This document shows, piece by piece, positions 34,976-49,328 of a stretch of 64,000 nt of DNA. Made by a program: the position numbers and the translations under genes. Under the pieces are notes generated by a model, which was not told the DNA's origin, made no database searches, and saw nothing but the letters and a program-made list of their open reading frames with translations. The number at the start of each line of letters is the position of its first letter. The stretch's first letter is position 1. The stretch is from positions 1,116,001-1,180,000 of the forward strand of contig JAGFBZ010000258.1 of the NCBI GenBank assembly GCA_018398805.1, written 5' to 3'. Source of the DNA: Hirundichthys speculiger (lineage: Eukaryota; Chordata; Actinopteri; Beloniformes; Exocoetidae).

Positions 34976-37900
34976 TAATAAAACTGAAAGAATTTGGAAA
35001 CAGTGAAGTTGTTGCACAGATATGGCTCCTGATTTTTCTCTGCAGGGCCAAATCTGGCCTTCCCTGATTCATCAAGTGATAGAAAAATGAGACTATTGAG
35101 GCTATTGTATGATTATCATACTTTCACTATATTCAACTTCCTGTGACCCGATACATGTGTGAGTCTGGTGCAGGAGGTATGTTGCAGGAGGTATGCTGTT
35201 ACCAACTCATTGTAAATTGTCTGTTGTTTAGCTATATCGTTAAACTTTTTGTGACCCAAGTCTCTGTCTTCCTTGATTTATGTAGGTCTCATAGTCTTGT
35301 GGTGGATGCGTAAATTACTTGTCCATTTTGTTTCTTGAATGTTTAAATCACTTGACCATCTGGTGGAGACAATGGCCATAAAACAGTCATGTTTCCTGAC
35401 AGACCAACTTTGAAGCCTTTACGTCATCAGACACTGACCTGTAAACTGCTCCTTCTCGTGAGAATTAAATCCTATTTTATAATCTGAATTGCTCCTGAGT
35501 TTTATAAATTTTCCTAAAATCAAGCCTACATCCTTGCTGATGTTCCTCAGTCCACATGGTGTTCATGGTATCCTATACACTAAGATCTGATGTAATCAAA
35601 ACTCAAATGGAGGATGGTGAACTGGCTTTGCTGTTGTCACCAGTGTTAACATAGAGCTGCTGTCCAAATATTCTACAAGTTACAAGGAGATATAAGAGAT
35701 AGAGGAGGCTACAATGTACTGCATCTGCATCTGTCCAGAGACTGTTGCTGACGTTGTTACATTGACATTTTGACACATCTGTGTTACAAAACAGAGGAAA
35801 CTGAGTCATCTTTGCGTGAAGAATCTGTTATTTTTGTCATGCTGGTAGATGTAGTCATTGTTTGTGACCTATTTTGAACAATGCAGATAATGTGAAATCC
35901 CGTTTGAGCGATCAGTTCTTTCGGAAACCTGGCACATCTGTGAAATTGGACTTAAAAAAAATCCTGCTTGTGTTTATTGACTTTCCAGACAGACAAATCT
36001 ATCTATATTCATGTACCAAAAAGATGAATTTGAGCTGGCAGTCTGAATCTTGTAAAACATTGAGAAGGAACAGCAAGTACGATTGATGTTGTCCTTGTCA
36101 TCAGCTAAAGTCTGTGTTTAATAATACTGCACCTGCCTTCATGTGCAGAGCGAAAGTCATTATATGATCAATCTGCAACAGAGATGATTTCTAGCAAAGA
36201 ATGGATGGCCAGATGATGTCTTTATGGTGGTGTTGAGTCCTGTCAGTAGTACGGATGCAGCCCTGAGATTGATTCATCCCGCTGTGCCGAAGTGACAGCG
36301 TACCTACACTGTGGGACTGAACCCGCCACTGTAAGCTACACAGCTCCTGACATGCACCTCTCTCCAAATGTAACTGTGTATCACGTAGTTGCAGACCGCA
36401 AGAAATGAGATCGGTCGGATCGGCAGATTTGTTTGTATTTCTCACTGCTACTTCATGATTTTCAAGCACTGTAAGCTACAGGATTGCATAAAAGAGTGGT
36501 TGGTGGTGTGACGGCAAAGATGGTATAGGGTCCATGCATAATCTGTGTGTATGTCTGTTGGGCAGAAGGATAGATCAGGCTGTACATCTCTTTTCCACTA
36601 GCTTCTGTGTAGTCCAGTGATATGTCTGTTAGCCCATTCACTCTTAAGGGGAACCTCCATTATCTCTGACATGGTTGCAAAAGTTTGGAGCAGAATTTGT
36701 CTTTCGTTCCACATATCAAGCACACAATTAAACTCGCTTCTTTCAGTCAGTTTGACTATGTAGTGTACAGACTACAAGTGTAGATTGTTAATTAGAAACT
36801 AGTGAAGTAATGGATTGGTGTTTGTGACATGGCCATCGACTGCCTTAGCATTGACCCAACCCATACATAATAAAAAACTATACTTCCTTGCATTTAACAC
36901 CGGGGGGCATGATCCATATTTCATACAGATTGACAGTGGGCAAGTGAAAAGAACAATTAAACGTAATTTATTTATGTATAACTTATGTGCCCGACCTACC
37001 TAGTGGTTGACATTTATTCTTGTTTGTTTTTTCTGTCGCTGTGAGAAAACACCACCAAACACTTCTGTTCTGCAGCGCTGTAGTTTGCAGTGCTTGGCTT
37101 ACTTTCATTTAATTCCATTATGTATCTCAGTCAGAGCAAATAGACCAGGTGTTATGTGAGTTGCAGCTGATGAATGTTGAGTAAAATAAACTTTTACAGT
37201 AACCTCTGACATTATGGAAATATATTTTGTTTAAATGACAAAGAAGTTGTAGTCGACAGAAATGAGTATGAGGAAATACAGTGGTACCGTGTGGACCAGT
37301 CACATGTGCGGTGGCCCAGGTTGACCCGACGTGTAGTTGCATTGCTGGGGAGGTACACAGTGTAGGCTACGTGCATGATCTCTAGCTGCAGCAGGACGAT
37401 ATGTCATCAGTTTGACACAGAAGCATAAATCACTTATTATTCTTTGCTTTGGCTTTTAGCTTCAAAATATTTTTTTTCTACAAATAAGCAGCAGATAGTT
37501 ACTTCTTTCAGGAGCTTTTTGAGCGTTCAGTAGCAGTGAACAATTATAGCAAAGAATGAAAACAAATTGAAGACCTTGTGGTTTCCTTATATAATAAATA
37601 GATTTCTGTGGCAACCAGTTGCTGTGGTAACCAAAGTATCAACTTTATAGGTGAGCAGTCAAGTAGTAGAATTTACAGGTGCAGACTCTGCTCATGTTTC
37701 CTGGAAGAAGTCCATGACTTACACCTCAGCTCATATCTGTCGTTGGTCTCACTGCAGTATTTTCTTCCTCACAGATCTGCTGTTGATTACTGCACTGAGC
37801 AGTCCAATCTAGTCTCTGGAAGATAAATAAGGAGGCCCCTGAAACACACTTGGATAATGTTTAGTTTATTATAGAGCCTTGAGAACAGTGCCCAAAGGAG

Positions 37901-38327
37901 CAATAACTTTCTGATAGCCTCTGCAGGAAGTTGCACATCTGTGGGTCTTATTACTGTTGTTGATCAACAGCACTGATTCACCCACGGCATAGGCTGATAG
38001 TCTGGCTCAGGATGACGTGCAAAATCTCTTTTGGAACAGAAAATATTGTTACTTAAAGGCTCGTCACCTGTGGAAATTGATGATACATCCAGAGTTTTAC
38101 TCTATAAAAGAAGGTGGCAAAGGGTTGGCCATGATTATGTTGCAACATATTCCTGGCCAAATGTCTCGCTACAACAAATGTTGGGAAGAGAAAAAAAAGA
38201 CTTTGCAGTCAAACGGGGATGATTTCACAGCTCAAACGGAATTTTATTGCAATGTTGGACAAGATATGATCTTTCTAAATGAACACTTTTCCATTTAGAT
38301 ATCTGGTTTTGTTTAAAAACTTTAATT
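34976..38327. other. Anonymous non-coding DNA
   Basis: About 3.3 kb with no recognisable gene or intact element. Short frames (up to about 93 codons at 38017-38298) lack any domain signature. Confidence 0.5.
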
Positions 38328-38480
38328 GGCTCAGTAGAGATCTTTCACTTACCCCATGGGAGGTCAGGGTTCAATTCCTAATTGACGTCAGGGAGGGCAT
38401 CAGGTGTTAAACTTGTGCCAAATCAATCATGCGGATCACAGCGCTGTGGCGACCTCCTAATGGGAGCAGCAGAAAAGAAA
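38328..38480 (+). mobile_element. tRNA-derived SINE
   Basis: It starts near TTGGCTCAGTAGAGA (A-box-like). A B-box-like GGTCAGGGTTCAATTCCTAA follows. The body has GGGAGGGCATCAGGTGTTAA and CCAAATCAATCATGCGGATC, then GCTGTGGCGACC and a GGGAGCAGCAGAAAAGAAAA end, all features of a common fish SINE. Confidence 0.7.
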
Positions 38481-41089
38481 AATCGTTGTTGTTGCTTTTT
38501 CGCCTGTTAACATTGAAGTTAGGAAAATATTTAACAGCAAAACATTTAATTCAATTGAATACACAGTTCTGGTGGCAGAGGTTTGTTGCATAAAAGTCTA
38601 AACAATCTCTACACCGCTCCATGTAAGTAAAACCTATTTTAAAGTTTTGATTCATTTAATTAACCACAAAAGTCTTTTTCATGAGCGCTCTGGCCAAGAC
38701 AAAACAAATATGAACAGTATTTTTGTTCTGTCATCACGAAAGAATTACTAAATGTGGCCCAGAGTCTTCTAACTCGATGATCCACTGATTAAGGAAAAAT
38801 TAAACCATAAAAGACAGAAATGACTACAAGGAATCAAAACAGACCCCCAAATGGACAAAACAATGACTTATTAGGACAAAAGAAATCACTAAAGTGGAGC
38901 GATTTTAATGAACACTGACCAACATGAAAGCCTAAAGTAAGATAAACAAGAAAAAGAATTCTTTCCATTAGTGGCGTCTGGAGTAGCTTTGTGACTGGCC
39001 AGTGGCACGTGTCTCCATTATCAGGATCGGGCCAGCATTGAGATTTTTTAGGAATTCATACAGGGCCGAGTCCCTGCCATGAGTTAAATACTTCAGCTCA
39101 GCCCCAGAGATGACGTTATCCAGGCCTGTCAATGTCTCCTTTTGAGTCTGAATCTCATTCATATCCACACAGCAAACAGAAACAGCGACCATCTTAGCTT
39201 CCTCCATGTTGTTCTCTCTTCTATTCTGCTTTTTTCCTTCTTCTTTTTTCACATTACTGGCAGTTGTCACAGCGAAACTGGTGCACTACAACCACAAAGT
39301 GCCAAGTCAGTGAATCCCACCAGTTCAACACCCTAACGGAGACAGAACAGTTCAAAGGACCAAGGAGGAGGTCCTGGTACGGTACCAGCACCCAAGGTTT
39401 TACCCCGGACAGTTTGACTCGTGTTACTGTTGGTGTTGTTTGGTGCGATTGTTTTGTGCCGCTTCCCCTTACTCTTGTCACGGCCTTGAGCCGAGTTGTG
39501 ACACACACACTTATTCCAATGAATGGATAGAAATAACTAAGTTGGTGAAAAATTAATGAAATGATGTACAAAAAAAACCCACTAAAACAACCAAAAGAAA
39601 AGACAAAACAATGACAGAGGTGTAAAACCACTGCATTCAGACAAAGAAAAAAGAGAGTCACAAAGGGACAACTAATAGTTGTAAAATATCAGCAAAGAGA
39701 ACCAAAACAACCAGGCACAAAGAAACATGCAAATACATCACAGTTGATTGATAAAACTATTTGAAAATAGACCCACTCTGTTTTAAAGGACTGTAAAGAC
39801 TTGCGAAATGATGAAAAGAGACAATTTTAAAGAGAAATTGATGAAGTGGCACAAATTTATTAGAAAGACACCGTGAATACAAACTGTCACAAAACCACAG
39901 CAAAATGACTTTGAAGCAACACTGTTCCACAGTATTCAAATCTTCTTAAGCTTATCTGAATATGTGCTGTGTATGTTGTCAGTGAACAGAATTGGGAAAA
40001 TGGAAAATGTACAGTTTGTCGCATTTTAACAGGATAAAAATGAAAGAAACCTGAAAATGGAAGTGTGTTTGGATTAAATAACTTCTATCTAACACGTCAA
40101 ACTTGTGCACCTTCCATTGTGTGCTGGTATCTGAGCTCTTACCAGTGTACACACTAGCCTATGTTATCCGTCATTTCCATGACAGCTTTTAATCGTAGAG
40201 TAATAAATCTATAACTCCTGACAGGCCCCGACAATTACCCACCATTGTTTAATCACAACACATTATGTAATCGTCTGCATCAGCAGCTGGCCCTGCTTCT
40301 GACATGAAAAACATTGTCGACCTCTGCGACTTCCAAATCCCTCTCTCCACTCACGCTGCTTTGTGCATATAGATTGAACATTAAGATACTAACTTGTGGC
40401 CTTGTAAGGCAGCGAGTGGAAGGCATTATGGCGTGCCTTAATTCAGATGACAAAAGGAAGATGAGGAAGAAAAAGAACGATGCACGGCTTTGTGGAACAA
40501 AATCAGTCATTTCAATTTGCTCTGGAAGATAAGTCATAGAGTACTCTTTCTTCTGTGAAGATACAATAAATTAATGAACTCAACACTTTCATCCTTAATG
40601 ACTAAAGAACATTTAATAATAATATTTGACATCTTTCAAGGACCAAGTATCATACAACTGGTTTATGTGCTGCTGAAGTACCTGTTTGTTGTTGTGTTAA
40701 TACCACAAGTGACCACTTGGAAACCTAGTGGTTGCTGGCACAACATCAAGCCACCTCCGATGCAGGCTGATATCTAACATGCTAAACATGTGGAGCCAAC
40801 AGCAACTGTAGATTTGAGCTACAGCCAATGAGAATGCAGGATGAGGTCATGTGAGGAAGGGAAACCATGTAGTTTCAGGTAAACACTGAAACTACATAGT
40901 TAGGTTTAGGAAAAGATAGTAGCCAGGTTAAAGGTACAGAACTCCGCGTTGACCCAGCTGTCCTAATAAAATGGCAATACAGGATGCAACGTTTGGGGAG
41001 GAGCAGCATAGCGCACTGAGGAAGACCTGTATTAACATGATCTGTTAGGATTCAGTGCTCATGCTTTCCTCACCTCTGCTTGCCATTTA
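38481..41089. other. Anonymous non-coding DNA, possible conserved block at 40130-40530
   Basis: No gene recognised. Two frames with peptide-like character (minus 38968-39270, minus 39254-39661) have no domain I know, and the second is Phe/Val-rich over its first third. The stretch 40130-40530 is free of visible repeats and has TAAT/ATTA cores spread through moderately GC-rich DNA, which could mark a conserved non-coding element. Confidence 0.4.
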
Positions 41090-41190
41090 CAAAGACAAGA
41101 TTTCAAGGTGGTGAGGAAAGCATTTGGCAACATGAATGGGAGGTCACCTTGTTGCTTTTTGCAGATAATGTTGTCCTTACCAGACCAGTG
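41090..41190 (+). mobile_element. LINE reverse-transcriptase scrap (FADN box)
   Basis: One frame reads GGEESIWQHEWEVTLLLFAD then NVVLT. LLFADNVVL is the catalytic FADD box of the teleost LINE with the second Asp changed to Asn, preceded by a degraded linker. It stops abruptly where the next element begins. Confidence 0.5.
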
Positions 41191-41207
41191 TTTGTGTGCT
41201 CACTTGA

Positions 41208-42098
41208 GGGGCCCGATCTTCCGCCAGATTTCCTAAAACCGCTATTTAGGGATAGCGGGTAGCGGGAGGGATGTTCCCCCGCAAAGAACACAATCTTCCA
41301 CCTTGCTAAACCCGCTATCCCACCTGCGCTACCCGCTATATTATGCATAGGAGTGGTTAGGGCGTTCCACCTGTTAAACCAATCAGTGCGTCAGTAGCCA
41401 TTGCCTTTAAGAGCAGGTTGCGCTACCCGCAAGCCGCCATCTGCAAATCGCTACCCGCAAACCCCTGTCTACAAACCGCTATGGAGCGTCTTTTCATCCA
41501 GATCGGAGCAGCTCTCATGCACAGCTCGTTTGGACTCTGCTGTAGAGCTTCCTCCTCTTCCTTCCTCCTCCTCCTCTGCACTGATATATACATAAAAAAT
41601 ATTTTTACACAGACAATTCCTATCAGTTACCTGAAAGTCCCAGATAGTTGGTGCGCTCCCAGTAAACAGACTCTGGTCATCTATGGTTTAACTGGCGAGC
41701 AAGCCGTTTAGGACGATCTCTGCCATTTTCTCAGGGGTTCAACTGAGGCCAGATCACGCTTTTTATACAAGAGTTAATTCGAGGGGTAGAGCCGTTTGTG
41801 CACGTCCACATGTGACCAGGTGGATGCACATTGACGCCATTTGGACGCGCTCTTGTACGCGCCGACATGCGAGTAGTGGGTGGTCTGACCACCTGCAACC
41901 CACGATCGCAAGATACAGAGTTTGCGGAAAGGGCAAAAGACACGCCCATTGCCACACCTACAATGTGAGTAAGGGAGTCAGCATAACATTTAGCAGCTTT
42001 AAGAGTGCGGAAGATTGCATTAGCGGAGGTTCCTAAACCCGCAATTTGCGGGTAGCGGTTAGTGGGTAGTGGCTAGCAGGAAGTGTATGATCGGGGCA
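41208..42098. mobile_element. Non-autonomous DNA element with CCGCTACCCGC motifs
   Basis: The left end GGGGCCCGATCTTCC and the right end, in reverse GCCCCGATCATACACTTCC, form imperfect inverted termini. Just inside are repeated CCGCTA/CCCGCTA/GCTACCCGC units in both orientations at 41236-41270, 41308-41340, 41416-41483 and 42038-42080. The core carries CATTGCCTTTAAGAGCAGGT and GACACGCCCATTGCC, phrases I associate with abundant fish elements beginning GGGCCCTAT. No transposase frame is present. The superfamily is not assigned and the boundaries are approximate. Confidence 0.5.
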
Positions 42099-42825
42099 GA
42101 GGAGTTTGTGACTGAAAAAGCAAGTCAGCAGTCAATCTCAAAGAGACAACATGGATGTTTTTTTTTTTTTTGTTTTTTTTTTTTAACAAGCAACAGGAAG
42201 CAGTAGCAAGAGGCTGATGAGAGGTTGGGTACACTAAAAAAGGAAGTCTTGATTTGCTCCTCAGTCTACATCCTTGATCTCACTCACAACCTAAAGAGAT
42301 CATACATTGAAGCAGCAAAATGGCTTTTTTTCTCCTTTTTTCTATAACATGGCTTTGCTTTCTCTCCAGTATAAATGGAAAATGTGGAGAGGACTCACAG
42401 TAAACCTGCTGTGCCATTAGTGAGAACAGCTATTTATGGGAGTTTGGGCACTTGATAAGGATGCCTCCTGGGAACCTCTATTAAGAGATTTACGGAGCAC
42501 AGGCAGCTGGGTGGAGACCCCAGGGCCCACCTGGGAATTGGTAGAGGGATTATATGTTCCAGCTGGCCTAGGAGCAGCTGGAGATTCCTCAGCAAGAGCT
42601 GCAGAAATTTTCTGGAGATGAGGAGATTGACGTGTCTCTGCTTCACCTGTGACACTTAAACAGACTTTGGAGTTTTTTAATTGTACCTATAGGCTGTTCC
42701 AAGCAGAACTGCTGAGACTCAGGTTGCAACATGAAGGAAATCATATATTTATGGTCACAAAACTCAAACAGAAATAAATCAGCCATTCATTTGTTTTGTC
42801 AATTACAATGTCAATTACAAGGTTC
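42099..42825. other. Anonymous non-coding DNA
   Basis: Contains T runs at 42158-42185. No gene is seen. Confidence 0.5.
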
Positions 42826-44262
<1,437 letters not shown>

Positions 44263-44428
44263 GTTCAGTGTGATACACCTTTTCACCAAACAGCAAAGTG
44301 ACTACTTGTCTGCCTTTAAATAGGCAGACTGACTGATTATGAGTTTGGAAACACCTGTGATGTCAATTAAAGGACACACCTGAGTTATTCATGTCACTCT
44401 GGTCAAATAGTTTTCAATCTTTTATAGA

Positions 44429-44637
44429 GGTACCATCATTTTTGTCCAGCCCTATTTCATTAGTTTGTTTTTTTAAATAATTATGTTAATCAACAATTCA
44501 AAAGTGATGGCTTATTTTGATTATTTTGATTTTCAATAAATTTTTATTTATTGTTACTTTTGTAAGTTTCAAGTGATTTCAGTGAGAATTGTGGGTTTTT
44601 CCTTCTTTAACTGAGGGGTACCAACAATTTTGTCCAC

Positions 44638-44642
<5 letters not shown>
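44429..44642 (-). repeat. Tc1 terminal inverted repeat, right
   Basis: Reverse complement of the left repeat. It ends CCACGTGTG and is followed by TA. Confidence 0.9.

Positions 44643-44676
<34 letters not shown>
44643..44676 (+). repeat. (TA)n remnant right of Tc1
   Basis: Continuation of the TA microsatellite into which the Tc1 element inserted. Confidence 0.85.
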
Positions 44677-46069
44677 TAAGGCTGGGCAGGGCAAGTTGAC
44701 GCGTTATTATCGCGTTAACACATTAATTCATTAATGCCGACATTAATTTTATTGCGCGTTAATGCATATTGGTCACATGCTTTTGTTTTGAAAAGTCTGT
44801 TACTGGCTGCTGTGGAGCCAGAAGAGAATTGGCAGGTAAACATGCGGAAAAGCTAAAACGGACATAGAGAGCGGTAAAAATCTATGTACTTTACAGTTCG
44901 GGTAGCAACTCAGGTAGCAATATTAACAATTCTGTCTGAAAAAAAAATTCTGGACGACAACAACAAAACTTTTAAACCCCTTTGTTCAAGACGATCACGT
45001 CATTCCTCCATGTTACATCAGATCTGCTCCATGTGTTCACTGTCGTGCTATTCTCTTACCGGTTACTTCAATGCGGCTCCATCTAGTGGCACAGATGTGT
45101 AAAGACAACAGAAAGTCTCGTCCTCGATTATAAAACGACCCCCATTTTTAAGAATATTACTTCTAGATTAAAATATTGTACTATATTTGGGCCAATACAC
45201 TAGTTTGATCAATGACTTATTCAACAGCAGATGGGTGTCCTGCAATGCTCGGAAATGAGCATCAGATTCTGTGCTCATCAGGATCTGAGGAGAAAAAGAC
45301 TTATGTCAGACACAGAGCTTTCATTCAGATTTTCACAATATTGCAAATATTATAGTATGTGATTCCAGCGCTGCCATGCTACTTGAACTGCCATACAAAG
45401 CCATTTCCAGGTCATTGTCCGTAAACCGGACAATTAAATATTAAAACAAATTCAGTCCCGTGGCCTGTTTTTTCATTTTGTATTTTTGATCCAAGTCTAA
45501 AATTGAAATATAAAAAAACAAGCATTTTTTTTCTTTTTTTAATGTTAGATTAAAAAAAATTGAAAACAATATAAAATGTCACTTTTTAATTTTTTTAATT
45601 TTTGACTGACAATTGAAAATGGAAAGAACGAATGATACACAGATTGATAAAGTTACAGAACTTTAACATAGACATTTTAATGTTAAAGTTCTCCCAGACT
45701 GTGGATTCGACTGAAACAAGTTTATTTGTAACCACTGACAAGTTGAACTCCCCATTAAAAGTTTCTGCTGTTACCTCAGAAATTGGACTGTTTTAATGTT
45801 CTGATTGTGGCTCAGGATTTTGTTGGTAGACTTTTTTTATTTTTCATAAAAAAACAGGATGACATTAATGCCCTGGCATTGGCAATAAGCGTTATTTTAT
45901 TTGACATTTTTTAAGATGAGATCTACACAAAATATGTGTTACTGACAAGTGCTGATGTTAAAAGTGAATTCATTATTTCATTTTGCGTATACAATGCAAT
46001 TAATTGTGATTAATCAGGGAAATCATGCGATTAATCGCGATAAAAAACTTTAATTGTTGCCCACCCCTA
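44677..46069. mobile_element. hAT-like element with GCGTTAA/ATTAATCGC ends
   Basis: The left end TAAGGCTGGGCA and the right end, in reverse TTAGGGGTGGGCAACAATTA, form imperfect inverted termini. Inside the left end are ACGCGTTATTATCGCGTTAA and GCGCGTTAATGC; inside the right end are GTGATTAATC and GCGATTAATCGCGAT. These match the subterminal style of the 22.4-23.7 kb element, so the two are probably related families. No transposase frame is visible in the AT-rich interior. The flanks are TA repeats, so a target duplication cannot be judged. Confidence 0.55.
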
Positions 46070-46096
46070 ATATATATATACACACACACACTAACA

Positions 46097-46150
<54 letters not shown>
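46070..46150 (+). repeat. (TA)n/(CA)n microsatellite
   Basis: TA and CA units, CTAACAGTG, then about 45 bp of TA. It bounds the preceding hAT-like element on the right. Confidence 0.9.
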
Positions 46151-46151
<1 letters not shown>

Positions 46152-49000
46152 TAAGGCTTAGAGGGATTTTCCTCTTAACCATTATAAGCAAGGCGGCAGT
46201 TTTCTTCCTCACTCAATGCCGAGAAAACAAGCCTCTGGGTTTATCAGGTCGTTTGCGCAGACACATTAATGCCACACAGGCTCACTCTACAAACAAGCAA
46301 ACACAAACTGCATGTGGTGAAGGCTAAATCAATATCTAAGTGATGGTGTGGGCCAGTTGCTGTCAATTAGATGTTGATTAGATGTAAAAGATACTGTATA
46401 TCTAGTGCTGAAAGCTATCATTTAATTAGGCTTTTTGATATTCAACGTGAAGTTGATGTGATACAAAGGAATGAGCAGATGCACGGCACAAACAGAAGGA
46501 TGAAGTAGGATATTGAAATATGGTGGATGCTAAGGCCTTTCTGCAGGAGAGTTTACTCACTTGATTTTCTATTCTTCTATTTATTGCATCTCATTTAATG
46601 GGTTAAAGTGAAGGACACACTGGGACTAAATATCATATAAATTAATCCACATATAATTATAGGACACTGAACCTTCATTTGCAACCCATACATTAAAAAG
46701 GATCTTTGGTTTAGTCTTTAATACTCAAAAGATTTTAGATAACATGGAAATTCCATACACCTTTAAATGTTATTTTGATAGATACATGTGGGATCAATTT
46801 AAGAAGCAATAACAAGACTTTAGATTTAAAAAGCCTCTAATTTTACATGTTTGCATCTTACAAACGGTTTCACAAATGTTTTTGATAAAATTACAAAACT
46901 TCCTCTGCCGATTTGTGTACCCTGATCATAAAACTGAACATATTATTATATTATTGCTGTTATGGGTTCAAGAAATGTACAAGGATAAAGTTTTCCATCA
47001 TGTATCCCTCTGTGACTGTTTCCCTAATATTTGTTGATCACAATGAGCATACATACTTGGATGCTACTTGTATGCTCAAACATTGAGCATACTTGTACAG
47101 CTATGTCCCAATTCAGGAGCTGCATCCTTCAGAGGATGCAATGTACAAATGTGTGTACTTAAAAGATTACAAAGTCCAAATGGAACATTAGTGAAATTAA
47201 ATGATTCAGTTCAATTTAATTTTATTTCATTTGTATAGCATCTATTACAATAAGTAACTGGACCACTACCCAGTGGCTGACCATCTACCTTCATTCGGCC
47301 TTCTGCTGGGACCGAGCTTCAACTGTGCTCTGGGTGTCAGGTGTCAGCTGACCAAGGGTCTAAGTGGAGTTTAGTCAGAACTTTTTTCATTTCAGCTCCA
47401 GCAGCGTTCATGCGTCCTCATTTCAGTAGCAACATCAGAAAAGAAGATGGATGGATAGATTTAGTCTGAATGAATATAAGATACAATAGTCAGCTTGTGG
47501 TGACTGAGGTTAGGTGGGCATGTTCCAAACAGTCTTCTTCGCTTCATCTGTTTGCCTGTTTTTGGATCAACTGGGGTTGGGTGGAGTCAGCTCTTGCCAA
47601 GATGGCCTCCCCCAGTACCCCTGAAAAAATGGGCTTCAAAAGCATTCTTCAGTAAAATTATGGTTGTTATCACAGAGGGTTAATTCAGTTCTTTTGATGC
47701 AGTCTATGATTTAAGCCCTTAGTCTTTTCAAGCAAGGATGAGTGATTCACATATTTGTGCTTAACTCCCTTAGAAAATGATTGAAAAAAAAAAATCTCAA
47801 TGCAAAATTGCAAAAATCCTTGAGCCATTATAATTCACAGTTAAAAAAAGAAAAAAGATGAAAGGGCTGTGGGTTAACTTCATCAAGATGAGTGAACCCC
47901 CAGCCCAAACTGTTGGATAAGTGTGACCTTCAAGTCTCCAGGCTGCATGACATGAGAAGCTGTTAAGCCACAGTGATGAATATAACCACATGAGCTCAGC
48001 AGTACATTTGACAACCGTTGTCATTCAACACAATCTGCTGCTGCATTCAGAGACGTGACCTGAAACTGTTTTACTCAGGGAGGGAACAATCTATCGTTAC
48101 AGAGAAGCAACACTGAGGTTTCTGGACACATATTCGTCATAGATCTGTGTCTCTGACGCCACAGATCTATGATGACTGGTCCTGTCTGTAGTCCAGATGT
48201 CTCTGACTGAAAATTTGTTGAATATCATTAGGAGGAGAATTAGAGGGACTGCTGAACAGCTGGAATCTTGAATTAAGGAAGAATTGACAGGTGCCTCCCT
48301 CAAAACTGCACAGTTCATATCCTGAGTTCACAGACGATTAATTAGTGTCATGGGGGGGGGGGGGGGGGGGGGGGGGGGGTAAAGGAAGACAATGGTGTGC
48401 CTCCCTCCCAAGTTTGCTTTTTTTTTTTTTGAGTGTCATTGAATCAAATTCTAGATTTCCTTCTATTTAAAAAATAACATGAGAATGCTCCATGAAGACA
48501 CATAAGATGTTTACTTTATTGTTGTGTCCTAATAATAAAGATTCAAATGAATTTATAATGAGCAATTTACATTTATTTTGTAATTAAGAAGATTTCTCAC
48601 ACTTTCTGAAAATGAGAATTATATATTTATGGACAACAAGACATTGAAAATAAATGTTATAAAAATAAAAGTACTAAACTGAAAGAGAAATTTAAAAACA
48701 AATATTTTAGGGGTATCGCTTTTAGTGGCCTTAGAAAATAAACTTGAAAATCTAACTTGAAAATGTATATTGTGACATTTAACATCCTTAAATTGGAATG
48801 TAATGTAATCAACTAAATCAGTTAACCTTGATTGCTTACGTTTCATTTCACATTTCTGTTGGTCCCTTTCCTTTTTTTTATTTTTTAGGGGAAACTACCC
48901 ACCATGTTCCTCAGCCATAAAAAATAAAAGTAGAAACTGATCCTTCACTTTTTTTTTTAATAATCTGACCACATCGTTAGGAGAGATTCCTCCTGCAGGC
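46151..49000. other. Upstream region of avpr1a, no gene seen
   Basis: Non-coding. It includes a short LINE-tail scrap at 47208-47256 (TTCAATTTAATTTTATTTCA then TTTGTATAGC), the poly-G tract at 48352-48379 and a T run at 48419-48431. Any distal control elements of avpr1a would lie here, but none can be identified from sequence alone. Confidence 0.5.
48352..48379 (+). repeat. Poly-G tract (28) upstream of avpr1a
   Basis: 28 uninterrupted G, about 950 bp upstream of the avpr1a start codon, in otherwise AT-rich DNA. Confidence 0.85.
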
Positions 49001-49120
49001 TCCACTTTATCTTGTTTTTGTGTCACTCGAGCATTTAGTGGGTAGGAGGAGAGAGGAAGTGCTGTACGTGCGTTCAGGGCTCCTCGTTTGTGTGAGTGAG
49101 CGGGTACAGGGGCAAGAGCC

Positions 49121-49129
49121 TTTAAAAGA
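49121..49129 (+). promoter_or_regulatory. avpr1a: TATA-like box of avpr1a (tentative)
   Basis: TTTAAAAGA sits in GC-rich surroundings about 200 bp upstream of the start codon, consistent with a short leader starting near 49150. A pyrimidine-rich TTGTGGTCTTCCCTTGCACAG at 49230-49250 could instead be a splice acceptor for an upstream non-coding exon. Confidence 0.3.
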
Positions 49130-49328
49130 GGCCGGATCTGCAGCAGTGCGGCTCAGATATGAATCAAGAGTGATTGTACGCCATGGAGGGAAGATAATTA
49201 TATTTTTGTTCACGACTTTACCACTTGTTGTGGTCTTCCCTTGCACAGGATCCAGGAGATTGAGAGATACTGTGAGACGGTTACGCACAGGCAGGCACCT
49301 CTGTGCGCCCGGAGGAGAGGCGGCCACC

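Noticed and set aside
39254..39661. 135-codon minus-strand ORF
   Set aside because: The first third is Phe/Val/Leu low-complexity and the rest has no domain; it overlaps an 88-codon ORF on the other strand.
49020..49328. In-frame extension of avpr1a to an ATG at 49020
   Set aside because: The added 103 residues have no likeness to V1a N-termini, the stretch includes a TATA-like box and a possible splice acceptor, and the ATG at 49329 has an ideal Kozak context.
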